The notes under the pieces are model-generated. The model searched no databases and was not told the origin of the DNA. It saw only the letters and a program-made list of their open reading frames with translations. 23,375 nt of DNA from Halovenus sp. (GTDB lineage: Archaea; Halobacteriota; Halobacteria; Halobacteriales; Haloarculaceae). Made by a program: the position numbers and the translations under genes. This document shows, in pieces, positions 14,870 to 23,375 of this stretch; position 1 is the first letter of the stretch, and each line of letters opens with the position of its first letter. The stretch covers positions 1 through 23,375 of the forward strand of contig JAQCNG010000304.1 in assembly GCA_028275145.1 (NCBI GenBank), read 5' to 3'.

Positions 14870-16431
14870 TGGATGTAGAGAAACGCCGTGTTATCTCGCG
14901 GGAGTACTTCTCCCGGGAGCGACTCGCAGAGCACCACTTCCGGTCGTTCAACGCCTTTCTCGACCAGGGAATGCAACAGGTCGTCGACGAGAAGGCGACA
15001 ATCGACACCGACATCGGCGACAAGGAAGGGCAAGAACCCGTCTACGTCGAGTTGGGGGATATCCGCGTGGTGACCCCCCGGGTCCGCGAGGCCGACGGCA
15101 GCGAGGAACTGCTGTACCCACAGGAGGCACGCCTCCGGAACATCACCTACTCGGCACCAGTGTTCATGGACATGGCGGTCATCGTCGGCGGCGAGGAGGA
15201 GGAAGAACGGGTCGTCGACCAGACCGAGACAAAGGTCGGGCGCATGCCCATCATGACCGGTTCCGACAAGTGCAACATCAACAACTTCAACGACGAGGAC
15301 CTCATCGACATCGGCGAGGACCCCGCCGACCCCGGTGGGTACTTCATCGTCAACGGGTCGGAGCGGGTGCTGATGACCAGCGAGGACCTCGCGCCGAACA
15401 AGATTCTCGCCGAGACCGACACGAAGTACGGTGACGACGTGCAGGTGGCAAAGACGTTCTCCCAGCGCCGGGGTTACCGGGCGCTGGTGCTCGTCGAGCG
15501 GTCCCGGGACGGACTGCTGGAGGTGTCGTTCCCCTCGGTCTCCGGGAGCGTCAACTTCGTGACGCTGGTGCGTGCGCTCGGTCTGGAGTCCGACGAGGAG
15601 ATCGTCCACCGGGTCAGCGAGGACCCCGAAATCGTGAAGTTCATGCTCGAGAACCTGGAGGCGGCGGACGTCCAGACGACCGAGGAGGCGATCGAGTCGC
15701 TGGGCAAGCGGGTCGCCTCCGGGCAGGGCAAGAACTACCAGCTCAAGCGGGCAAACTACGTCATCGACCGGTACCTGCTTCCGCACCTCCACGAGGAGGG
15801 TGTCGAGGAGGAGGACGTCCGCATCAACAAGGCCTACTATCTCTGCCGGATGGCCGAGGCCTGTTTCGAACTGGCGCTGGAGCGCCGCGACGCCGACGAC
15901 AAGGACCACTACGCCAACAAGCGGCTGAAGGTGTCGGGCGACCTGATGCGGGACCTGTTCCGGACGGCGCTGAACAAGCTGGCACGCGATGTGAAATACC
16001 AGCTCGAGCGCGCGAACATGCGAAATCGTCAGCTCTCGGTGTCGACGGTGGTCCGGTCGGACGTGCTGACCGAGCGCCTCGAACACCCGATTGCGACGGG
16101 CAACTGGGTGGGCGGTCGGTCGGGCGTCTCGCAACTGGTCGACCGGACCGACTACATGGGTGTGCTCTCACACCTGCGCCGGCTCCGGTCGCCGCTCTCG
16201 CGGTCACAGCCACACTTCGAGGCCCGGGACCTGCACGCGACCCAGTGGGGCCGTATCTGTCCCTCGGAGACGCCCGAGGGGCCCAACTGCGGGCTGGTGA
16301 AAAACTTCGCACAGGCGATGGAGCTGTCGAAAAACGTCGAGGACGAACGGGCACTCAAACAGGAACTCGCCGAGATGGGAGTCGAGGGCATCCCCGGCAT
16401 CGAAGGCGTCAAGAGCCCCGCAGATGACTGA
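14869..16431 (+). CDS. rpoB2: RNA polymerase subunit B'' (N-terminal half of Rpb2)
   Basis: A 520-aa protein equivalent to the protrusion, lobe and fork part of Rpb2; in haloarchaea and many euryarchaea Rpb2 is split in two genes. It begins [15 protein letters not shown] and carries [27 protein letters not shown] and, near the C-terminus, the strongly conserved [20 protein letters not shown] motif. The frame stays open upstream to 14404, but the ATG at 14869 overlaps the rpoH stop and yields the family N-terminus. The rpoB1 start codon overlaps its last codons. Length fits B'' of relatives. Confidence 0.96.
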   Translation: MDVEKRRVISREYFSRERLAEHHFRSFNAFLDQGMQQVVDEKATIDTDIGDKEGQEPVYVELGDIRVVTPRVREADGSEELLYPQEARLRNITYSAPVFMDMAVIVGGEEEEERVVDQTETKVGRMPIMTGSDKCNINNFNDEDLIDIGEDPADPGGYFIVNGSERVLMTSEDLAPNKILAETDTKYGDDVQVAKTFSQRRGYRALVLVERSRDGLLEVSFPSVSGSVNFVTLVRALGLESDEEIVHRVSEDPEIVKFMLENLEAADVQTTEEAIESLGKRVASGQGKNYQLKRANYVIDRYLLPHLHEEGVEEEDVRINKAYYLCRMAEACFELALERRDADDKDHYANKRLKVSGDLMRDLFRTALNKLARDVKYQLERANMRNRQLSVSTVVRSDVLTERLEHPIATGNWVGGRSGVSQLVDRTDYMGVLSHLRRLRSPLSRSQPHFEARDLHATQWGRICPSETPEGPNCGLVKNFAQAMELSKNVEDERALKQELAEMGVEGIPGIEGVKSPADD

Positions 16432-18259
16432 TATGAGCCAGCAAAGAGAAGCAAAAGTCTACGTCAACGGGAGTCTGGTTGGGACACACCCCAGCCCGGA
16501 ACAGCTCGCAGACCACATCCGACAGGCGCGACGGCGGGGTGACATCAGCGAGATGGTCAACGTCTCGGTCAACGAGCGCACCGACGAGGTTATCGTCAAC
16601 GCCGACGCCGGGCGGGCGCGCCGGCCCCTGCTCGTCGTCGAGAACGGTGAGCCGCTCATCTCCGAGGAGGAGGTCGACGGTCTGGAGACAGAGGACCTGG
16701 CCTTCGACGACCTGGTCGACCGCGGATACATCGAGTTCATCGACGCCGAGGAGGAGGAGGACATCCTCGTCGGGGTCGAGGAGGGAGACCTCACGGAGGA
16801 CCACACCCACCTGGAGATCGACCCACAGCTCATCTTCGGCATCGGTGCCGGGATGATCCCCTACCCCGAACACAACGCCTCGCCCCGCATCACGATGGGG
16901 TCGGGGATGATAAAGCAGTCGCTGGGGCTGCCCTCGGCGAACTACCGGGTGCGGCCGGACACCCGCCAGCACCTGCTGCACTACCCACAGCTCTCGCTGG
17001 TCAAGACCCAGACGACAGAGCAGATCGGCTACGACGACCGCCCGGCAGCCCAGAACTTCGTGGTCGCGGTGATGAGCTACGAGGGGTTCAACATCGAGGA
17101 CGCACTCGTGATGAACCAGGGCTCGGTCGACCGCGGGCTCTCGCGGTCGCACTTTTTCCGGACCTACGAGGGCGAGGAACGGCGCTACCCCGGCGGGCAG
17201 GAGGACCAGTTCGAGATTCCCGACGAGGAGGTCAGGGGGGCCCGCGGCGAGGAGGCCTACGTCCACCTCGACGAGGACGGACTGGTGAACCCGGAGACAC
17301 CGGTCGGCGAGAACGCGGTGTTGCTGGGGAAGACCTCGCCACCCCGGTTTCTGGAGGAACCGGACGACATGGGCGGGCTCAGCCCGCAGAAGCGCCGCGA
17401 GACGTCCGTGACGATGCGCTCGGGCGAGTCGGGCATCGTCGACACGGTGACGCTAATGGAGGGCGAGGACGGCTCGAAGCTCTCGAAGGTGTCGGTGCGC
17501 GACGAGCGCATCCCCGAACTGGGCGACAAGTTCGCCTCCCGACACGGTCAGAAGGGTGTCGTCGGCCACATCGCCCCACACGAGGACATGCCGTTCACCG
17601 AGGAGGGTGTGGTGCCGGACCTCATCCTGAACCCGCACGCGCTGCCCTCCCGGATGACGGTCGGCCACATTCTGGAGATGATCGGCGGCAAGGTCGGTTC
17701 GCTGGAGGGGCGCCGTGTCGACGGCACCGCCTTTACCGGTGAGGACGAGGAGGACCTCCGAGACACACTCGAGGAGTACGGGTTCGACTCCAGCGGCAAG
17801 GAGACGATGTACTCCGGTGTCACCGGCGAGAAAATCGAGGCGGAGATATTCGTCGGCACCATCTTCTACCAGAAGCTCTACCACATGGTGTCGAACAAGA
17901 TTCACGCCCGCTCGCGGGGGCCGGTGCAGGTGCTGACCCGCCAGCCGACCGAGGGGCGTGCCCGCGAGGGGGGGCTCCGTATCGGGGAGATGGAGCGAGA
18001 CGTGTTCATCGGCCACGGCGCGGCCATGACGCTGAAAGAGCGGTTGCTCGACGAGTCCGACCGGGAGACGGTGTACGTCTCGGCCGACAGCGGGATGGTC
18101 GCCGTCGAGGACGTCAACCAGCGCCGCGTCTACGACCCGCTGAGCGGCGACGAGAGCGATATTCACGAGATTGAGGTCAGTTACGCGTTCAAACTGCTGC
18201 TCGACGAGATGATAGCGCTCGGCATCCGCCCGCGACTGGAACTGGAGGACGCAGTCTAA
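16424..18259 (+). CDS. rpoB1: RNA polymerase subunit B' (C-terminal half of Rpb2)
   Basis: A 611-aa protein forming the hybrid-binding, wall and clamp-anchor parts of Rpb2. Recognisable motifs are [17 protein letters not shown], the active-site region [25 protein letters not shown] at 367-378 and, near the end, [20 protein letters not shown]. The first ATG (16424) overlaps the rpoB2 stop; a second ATG at 16433 could equally be used, differing by three residues. Oddity: the C-terminal zinc ribbon, normally CxxC...CxxC, reads VYVSADSGM and VYDPLSGD, so S553, S556, D571 and S574 stand where cysteines are expected. The surrounding fold residues ([23 protein letters not shown]) are kept. It is followed by rpoA1 after 2 bp. 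Confidence 0.95.
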   Translation: MTDMSQQREAKVYVNGSLVGTHPSPEQLADHIRQARRRGDISEMVNVSVNERTDEVIVNADAGRARRPLLVVENGEPLISEEEVDGLETEDLAFDDLVDRGYIEFIDAEEEEDILVGVEEGDLTEDHTHLEIDPQLIFGIGAGMIPYPEHNASPRITMGSGMIKQSLGLPSANYRVRPDTRQHLLHYPQLSLVKTQTTEQIGYDDRPAAQNFVVAVMSYEGFNIEDALVMNQGSVDRGLSRSHFFRTYEGEERRYPGGQEDQFEIPDEEVRGARGEEAYVHLDEDGLVNPETPVGENAVLLGKTSPPRFLEEPDDMGGLSPQKRRETSVTMRSGESGIVDTVTLMEGEDGSKLSKVSVRDERIPELGDKFASRHGQKGVVGHIAPHEDMPFTEEGVVPDLILNPHALPSRMTVGHILEMIGGKVGSLEGRRVDGTAFTGEDEEDLRDTLEEYGFDSSGKETMYSGVTGEKIEAEIFVGTIFYQKLYHMVSNKIHARSRGPVQVLTRQPTEGRAREGGLRIGEMERDVFIGHGAAMTLKERLLDESDRETVYVSADSGMVAVEDVNQRRVYDPLSGDESDIHEIEVSYAFKLLLDEMIALGIRPRLELEDAV

Positions 18260-18261
18260 CA

Positions 18262-21200
18262 ATGGCACTCGACACACCACAGGATCTGGAAAGCATCGAC
18301 TTCGGCCTGATGGACCCCGAATCCTACCGGGACATCTCGGCGACGAAGGTCATCACGGCCGACACGTACGACGACGACGGGTTCCCGATCGACATGGGGC
18401 TGATGGACCCCCGACTCGGCGTCATCGACCCCGGACTGGAGTGCAAGACGTGTGGCAAACACTCCGGTTCGTGCAACGGCCACTTCGGGCATATCGAACT
18501 CGCGGCACCGGTCATCCACGTCGGCTTCGCCAAACTCATCCGGCGGCTGCTGCGTGGTACCTGCCGGGAGTGCAGCCGCATCCTGCTCACCGCCGACGAG
18601 CAGTCCGAGTTCCGTGACCGACTGGGACGGACCCGCGACCTGAGCGGTGACGTCGACGACGTCACGAAAGCCGCCATCCGGCAGGCCCGTAAAAAGGACC
18701 GCTGTCCCCACTGTGGCGAGGAGCAGTTCGACATCCAGCACGAGAAACCCACCACGTACTACGAGGTTCAGGACGTGCTGGCCTCGGACTACCCCGCCCA
18801 GATTGCGGCGGCGATGGAGCCAGACGAGAACAGCGCCCGCGTGACACCGACGGAACTCGCCGACGAGACGGGGCTCGATGTCGGCCGGGTCCAGGAGATA
18901 ATCTCCGGGGAGTTCCGCCCGCGACCGGACGACCGCCGGGCGCTCGAATCCGCCCTCGACGTGGAACTGACCGAGGAGGACATGAACAAGCTGATGCCCT
19001 CGGACATCAGGGACTGGTTCGAGCACATCCCCGACGGCGATATCGAGTCCATCGGCATCGACGCCACGGACTCCCGTCCGGAGTGGATGGTTCTGACGGT
19101 GCTGCCGGTGCCGCCGGTGACGGCCCGACCCTCGATTACGCTGGACAACGGCCAGCGCTCCGAGGACGACCTCACCCACAAGCTGGTGGATATCATCCGC
19201 ATCAACCAGCGGTTCATGGAGAACCGCGAGGCCGGCGCCCCACAGCTCATCATCGAGGACCTCTGGGAGCTGTTGCAGTACCACGTGACGACGTTCATGG
19301 ACAACGAGATATCCGGAACGCCGCCGGCCCGACACCGCTCGGGTCGCCCCCTGAAGACACTCTCCCAGCGGCTGAAAGGAAAGGAGGGTCGGTTCCGTGG
19401 CTCGCTGTCGGGCAAGCGTGTGAACTTCTCGGCACGGACGGTCATCTCGCCGGACCCGACGCTCAGCCTCAACGAGGTGGGCGTCCCCAACCGGGTCGCG
19501 ACCGAGATGACCCAGACGATGAACGTCAACGAGCGCAACCTCGAGCAGGCCCGCCGGTACGTCCGCAACGGGCCCGAATCTCACCCCGGCGCGAACTACG
19601 TCCGCCGGGCGGACGGCCGCCGTCTGAAAGTCACCGAGAAAAACTGCGAGGAACTCGCGGAGAAGGTAGAGCCCGCCTGGGAGGTGTCCCGGCACCTCAT
19701 CGACGGCGACATCGTCATCTTCAACCGCCAGCCGTCGCTGCACCGGATGTCCATCATGGCCCACGAGGTGGTCGTGATGCCGTACAAGACGTTCCGGCTC
19801 AACACGACCGTGTGTGTTGCCGGTGATACGGGTGTAGATTGTGGCGGGTACACGCGGCGGATCGAGAACATGGAGTCGGACTGGGACGACGAGTCAGTCG
19901 TGACCTACGACCCTGACGAGGGTGACGAGCGGGAGACGGACCTGCAGGATTTCTGGTCGCTGCTTCCGGAGGAGTACGGCGCGACGGTCCACCGTGTCGA
20001 GACTGCATCCGGCGGTATCGTCGCGACTTCCGACCACCCCTTGCAGACGCAGGATGGACTGGTACCCGTCGACGACCTCGACCCCGGAGACCGCCTGTTG
20101 CGGCGACCGGTCGATCTGCCGGAGTTCGAGCCATCCGAGACCGACCAGGTGGTTGTCACCGAAGAGGACATCCCCGACGTGGCCCCGCCGGAAACGTATC
20201 TCGACCACACACTCTCAGAACTCGGCGGCCTGCTCCCGTTCGATGCACACTCGCGTGACGGGGTGACGGCAGCACGCCTGGCAGGCCATCTCTTCGGAGA
20301 TGGGACGCTCGTACTCGACGGACAGCGTGCCCGACTGACGTTCCGCGCGGCGAAGGAGGACCTGGACACCATCCAGCGGGACCTCAACAGGCTCGGATTC
20401 GACCCCGAATCGCCGACACTCAAGCAAAACGAGGCACAGATCGTCGCCGCGGATGGGTCGACGGTCGAGGTTGCGGGAAGCGGGTACGCGATGGAACTCC
20501 GGACCAAACCGCTGGCAACGTTTTTCGCTGCACTGGGCGTCCCTGCCGGGGACAAGACCGAGAGTTCGTTCCGCGTTCCGGGGTGGGTCCGTGAGGGACC
20601 GACGGCTGTCAAGCGCGCGTTCCTGAGTGCGTACTTCGGAGCCGAACTCTCGACACCGGCGCTCCGGGAGCAGAAACTGTTCAAACAACCGGTGTTCAAG
20701 CTCGCAAAGACTCCCGCGGTTCTCGATGCCGGCCGGCAGTTCATCCGAGACATCGACGGGCTGTTATCGGAGTTCGGAACTGGGGTGTCGAACGTGCGTG
20801 AGGATGCCGGCAATCAGCGCGTGGACGGCACCGAGTCGACAACGCTGGCGGCCGAACTCGATGCGGACCAGCGCTCTGTCCGGAACCTCTTCAGCCGCGT
20901 CGGATACACCTACAACAGTAACGTGGACGCGGACGCACGCATCGTGTCTGCATATCTCTCGGAGAAACTGGCTGAACTGGACCGTCTCGCTGCGGTCGCT
21001 ACAGAGGCGCGAACTGCCGACGGTACGTACGGCGAACTGACGGAGATAGCGGAGAAACACGGCGAGGACCCCGGACGGGTCCGACGGTGGCGACAGCGCG
21101 ATGTCGACCAGCCCAGAGCAACGGAGTTCCCGGACTACCAGACCTGGCGGGCCGAGCGTGTCGCCGACCCCGGAGAGGGGCTTGTCTGGGAGCCGATCAC

Positions 21201-22677
21201 CGACATCGACGAGGCTCCCCACCAGCGTGTGTACGACGTGACGACGACCGATGAGGCCCACCGGTTCGTCACGGATTCATTTGTGGGAAGTAACTGCGCG
21301 CCCTACAACGCAGACTTCGACGGCGACGAGATGAACATGCACGCGCTCCAAAACGAGGAGGCGCGCGCGGAGGCGCGGGTGCTGATGCGCGTTCAGGAAC
21401 AGATGCTGAGCCCGAAGATGGGCGAGAACATCATCGGCGCCATCCAGGACCACGTCACCGGCACCTACCTGCTGACCAACCAGAACCCGCAGTTCAACGA
21501 GACACAGGCACTGGACCTGCTGCGGACCACACGCATCGACGAGCTGCCCGAACCGGACGGCGTCGTCGAGACGTTCGACGACACCGAGGGGGAGGCCGAG
21601 CCCTACTGGACCGGACGGACGCTGTTCTCGGAGCTGTTGCCCGAGGGGCTCGACCTCGAGTTCACCTCCTCGGCCGGCGACAGGGTCCGCGTCGAGGACG
21701 GACAACTGGTCGACGGCACCGTCGACGAGGACGCCGTCGGGGCCTTTGGCGGCGAGATCGTCGACACCATCGCGAAGCTGTACTCGCGGACCCGGGCCCG
21801 CATCTTCATCAACGAGGTTTCCTCGCTCGCGGTCCGGACGATTATGCACTTCGGGTTCTCCATCAGTATCGACGACGAGTCCATCCCGACACAGGCCCAG
21901 GCACAGGTCGACGAGGCAATCGGGAGCGCCGAGAACCGCGTCGAGGAACTCATCGAGGCGTACGAACTGGGTGACCTGGAGTCGCTGCCCGGCCGGACAA
22001 TCGACGAGACCCTGGAGATGAAGATTATGCAGACGCTGGGCCAGGCACGCGACAGCGCCGGCGACATCGCAGAGGAGCACTTTGCCGACGACAACCCGGC
22101 GGTGGTGATGGCCGAGTCCGGCGCGCGTGGGTCGATGCTGAACCTGACCCAGATGGCCGGTTGTGTCGGCCAGCAGGCGGTCCGGGGCGAGCGCATCAAC
22201 CGCGGCTACGAGAACCGAACGCTCAGCCACTTCAGGGAGGACGACCTTTCGGCCGACGCCCGCGGGTTCGTGCGCCACTCCTACCGGGAGGGGCTGGACC
22301 CCCGGGAGTTTTTCTTCCACGCGATGGGCGGTCGCGAGGGGCTGGTCGACACCGCGGTCCGCACGTCGAAGTCGGGGTACCTCCAGCGTCGCCTCATCAA
22401 CGCACTCTCGGAACTCGAGGCGCAGTACGACGGGACCGTTCGGGATACCAGCGACGGTGTCGTCCAGTTCGAGTTCGGCGAGGACGGCACCTCCCCGGTG
22501 GAGGTTTCCTCCGACGAGACCGACCCCGCGGTCGATGTCGCGGAGATCGCCGACCGCGTCCTCGACAGCGAGTTCGAGGACGAGCAGGAGAAACAGACGT
22601 TCCTCGGCGAGGGGTTCGAACCGACGAACATCTCCGAGCACGCCGACGACTGGTGGCTCGCCCAGAGCGACGACTGA
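18262..22677 (+). CDS. rpoA1: RNA polymerase subunit A' with in-frame intein
   Basis: A 1471-aa precursor of the N-terminal two thirds of Rpb1; removing the 494-aa intein (residues 518-1011) leaves 977 aa, normal for haloarchaeal A'. Extein motifs: first zinc site C61, C64, C71, H74; second zinc site C101, C104, C148, C151; the switch/lid region KEGRFRGSLSGKRVNFSART near 373-392; the catalytic NADFDGD loop right after the intein, with Mg-binding D1018, D1020 and D1022 (524, 526, 528 in the mature protein); and the bridge helix in HAMGGREGLVDTAVRTSKSG. All catalytic residues are present. The product is inactive until the intein splices out, because the insertion interrupts the active site loop. 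rpoA2 starts 6 bp after its stop. Confidence 0.96.
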   Translation: MALDTPQDLESIDFGLMDPESYRDISATKVITADTYDDDGFPIDMGLMDPRLGVIDPGLECKTCGKHSGSCNGHFGHIELAAPVIHVGFAKLIRRLLRGTCRECSRILLTADEQSEFRDRLGRTRDLSGDVDDVTKAAIRQARKKDRCPHCGEEQFDIQHEKPTTYYEVQDVLASDYPAQIAAAMEPDENSARVTPTELADETGLDVGRVQEIISGEFRPRPDDRRALESALDVELTEEDMNKLMPSDIRDWFEHIPDGDIESIGIDATDSRPEWMVLTVLPVPPVTARPSITLDNGQRSEDDLTHKLVDIIRINQRFMENREAGAPQLIIEDLWELLQYHVTTFMDNEISGTPPARHRSGRPLKTLSQRLKGKEGRFRGSLSGKRVNFSARTVISPDPTLSLNEVGVPNRVATEMTQTMNVNERNLEQARRYVRNGPESHPGANYVRRADGRRLKVTEKNCEELAEKVEPAWEVSRHLIDGDIVIFNRQPSLHRMSIMAHEVVVMPYKTFRLNTTVCVAGDTGVDCGGYTRRIENMESDWDDESVVTYDPDEGDERETDLQDFWSLLPEEYGATVHRVETASGGIVATSDHPLQTQDGLVPVDDLDPGDRLLRRPVDLPEFEPSETDQVVVTEEDIPDVAPPETYLDHTLSELGGLLPFDAHSRDGVTAARLAGHLFGDGTLVLDGQRARLTFRAAKEDLDTIQRDLNRLGFDPESPTLKQNEAQIVAADGSTVEVAGSGYAMELRTKPLATFFAALGVPAGDKTESSFRVPGWVREGPTAVKRAFLSAYFGAELSTPALREQKLFKQPVFKLAKTPAVLDAGRQFIRDIDGLLSEFGTGVSNVREDAGNQRVDGTESTTLAAELDADQRSVRNLFSRVGYTYNSNVDADARIVSAYLSEKLAELDRLAAVATEARTADGTYGELTEIAEKHGEDPGRVRRWRQRDVDQPRATEFPDYQTWRAERVADPGEGLVWEPITDIDEAPHQRVYDVTTTDEAHRFVTDSFVGSNCAPYNADFDGDEMNMHALQNEEARAEARVLMRVQEQMLSPKMGENIIGAIQDHVTGTYLLTNQNPQFNETQALDLLRTTRIDELPEPDGVVETFDDTEGEAEPYWTGRTLFSELLPEGLDLEFTSSAGDRVRVEDGQLVDGTVDEDAVGAFGGEIVDTIAKLYSRTRARIFINEVSSLAVRTIMHFGFSISIDDESIPTQAQAQVDEAIGSAENRVEELIEAYELGDLESLPGRTIDETLEMKIMQTLGQARDSAGDIAEEHFADDNPAVVMAESGARGSMLNLTQMAGCVGQQAVRGERINRGYENRTLSHFREDDLSADARGFVRHSYREGLDPREFFFHAMGGREGLVDTAVRTSKSGYLQRRLINALSELEAQYDGTVRDTSDGVVQFEFGEDGTSPVEVSSDETDPAVDVAEIADRVLDSEFEDEQEKQTFLGEGFEPTNISEHADDWWLAQSDD
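19813..21294 (+). other. intein in RpoA1, with LAGLIDADG homing endonuclease
   Basis: A 494-aa self-splicing element between ...RLNTTV and CAPYNADFDGD. It begins with Cys1 (block A, CVAGDTGVDC). Block B has T72 and H75 (ATSDHPL). A DOD-type homing endonuclease is embedded: first motif LAGHLFGDG at 156-164 with D163, second motif FLSAYFGAE at 270-278 with E278, both acidic catalytic positions kept. Block F/G reads VYDVTTTDEAHRFVTDSFVG then S-N, ending in Asn494 followed by Cys+1 of the extein. The penultimate residue is Ser, not the usual His. Codons such as GAT and GTT look more frequent than in the surrounding extein, consistent with later acquisition. The endonuclease would target intein-free rpoA1 alleles at this site. 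Confidence 0.93.
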
Positions 22678-22683
22678 CCACCC

Positions 22684-23375
22684 ATGACAGAGATACCAAC
22701 AGAGATACGAGCCGCCGCCGAGGAGAGCAGTCTCCCGAAGCGGCTCAGGGACGAACTGTACAGCACCCTCGAAGAGCGCGACGTGACCGTCGAGCAGGCA
22801 AGCGAGATACTCCAGGCGACGGTCGCCCAGTACGAGGAGTCCCGGGTCGACCCGCTCGACCCCGTCGGGACCATCTCGGCCCAGAGCATCGGGGAGCCCG
22901 GAACACAGATGTCCATCGTGTCTGATGAACGGGTCCTGCTCAGACGGGAGGATGAAACAACGGTGACCGAAATTGGCCCACTGGTCGACGAACTGCTCGA
23001 CGACCAGCAGAGTCACACGGTAGGCGACCACGAAGTCGCACGTGCGCCCACCGGGCTAGAGGTACTCTCGCTCCGTGCAGACGAACAGGTCGAGTGGAAA
23101 CCCGTCGACGAGATTAGTCGACACGAGGCTCCCGAGGAACTTCTGGAAATCGAACTCGACTCCGGCCGCACGATACAGGCGACGAAATCGCACTCGTTCG
23201 TGAAGAAAATCGACGGAGACATCGTTCCAGTTGCGGGTGACACGCTCGCGCCGGGCGACGAACTACCGGTCGTTGGTACGTTCGACAGTGACTCGGAGAG
23301 TGCCGACTTTGATTCGTTCCTCTCGGAGCACGGGCGTACGCTCACCGATGGTGGACTGGCCTACGGGTCAGACGA
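22684..23375 (+). CDS. rpoA2: RNA polymerase subunit A'' with intein (partial, cut by window end)
   Basis: The first 230 codons of the C-terminal third of Rpb1. Extein residues 1-76 run to VGTISAQSIGEPGTQM, the conserved lead-in to the trigger loop, whose normal continuation TMNTFHYAG is absent in the window. An intein starts instead at residue 77. The gene continues beyond the edge, so the C-extein and intein end cannot be seen. The ATG at 22684 lies 6 bp after the rpoA1 stop, the last gene of the operon seen here. Translation to the edge is open, with no stop. Confidence 0.93.
   Translation, partial: MTEIPTEIRAAAEESSLPKRLRDELYSTLEERDVTVEQASEILQATVAQYEESRVDPLDPVGTISAQSIGEPGTQMSIVSDERVLLRREDETTVTEIGPLVDELLDDQQSHTVGDHEVARAPTGLEVLSLRADEQVEWKPVDEISRHEAPEELLEIELDSGRTIQATKSHSFVKKIDGDIVPVAGDTLAPGDELPVVGTFDSDSESADFDSFLSEHGRTLTDGGLAYGSD
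22912..23375 (+). other. intein in RpoA2 (N-terminal part only)
   Basis: It starts right after GEPGTQM with SIVSDERVLLRREDETTV, a block A whose nucleophile would be Ser1. Block B appears as ATKSHSF with T91 and H94, followed by the usual VPVAGDTLAPGDELPVVG turn. The expected +1 extein residue is Thr (of TMNTFHYAG). The window ends before any endonuclease motif or the C-terminal splice site, so its size and completeness are unknown. Confidence 0.85.

Noticed and set aside
14848..16134. Long minus-strand ORF of 428 codons opposite rpoB2, with similar long ones opposite rpoA1 (18256-19764 and 21277-23031).
   Set aside because: These mirror the codon pattern of the plus-strand polymerase genes. 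GC-rich third positions keep antisense frames open, and no family motifs appear.
1..23375. CRISPR arrays or defence-system genes.
   Set aside because: No regularly spaced direct repeats and no Cas, restriction, toxin-antitoxin or other defence motifs were seen on either strand.

Overview
The window comes from a halophilic archaeon (class Halobacteria). It has high GC, very acidic predicted proteins, TATA/BRE promoters about 27 bp ahead of leaderless starts, a TFB gene, and an RNA polymerase operon with both large subunits split (B''/B' and A'/A''). I cannot name the genus from sequence alone.

Left part (1-6250) is loosely packed and partly decayed. It holds a 54-aa acidic protein, a short-chain dehydrogenase, a glycine-rich membrane protein, an AIM24-family protein, an NTF2-like protein and two tiny single-span membrane proteins (42 and 35 aa). 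It also has two clear gene remnants: a Ser/Thr kinase pseudogene that has lost its catalytic core, and a dockerin-like C-terminal tail. A probable IS200/IS605-type (tnpB) right end lies near 6036-6064.

Middle part (6173-10210): a half-size ABC exporter sits behind a perfect 16-bp palindrome that looks like a TetR-type operator. Convergent to it is a minus-strand pair, TFB followed 32 bp later by a tandem-domain universal stress protein. Then comes a tightly coupled lysine operon, dapA-dapB-dapD-lysA (10561-14358), whose genes all overlap by 4 bp. It encodes the early steps of the succinylase route and the last decarboxylation; dapE and dapF are not here.

Right part (14642-23375) is the core RNA polymerase operon rpoH-rpoB2-rpoB1-rpoA1-rpoA2, cut by the window end. 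The notable signal is that both halves of the largest subunit carry an intein at the active centre. One (494 aa) lies immediately before the Mg-binding NADFDGD loop of A'; the other starts at the beginning of the trigger loop of A''. Functional polymerase would therefore need two separate protein-splicing events. In addition, the C-terminal zinc ribbon of RpoB1 has lost all four of its expected cysteines.
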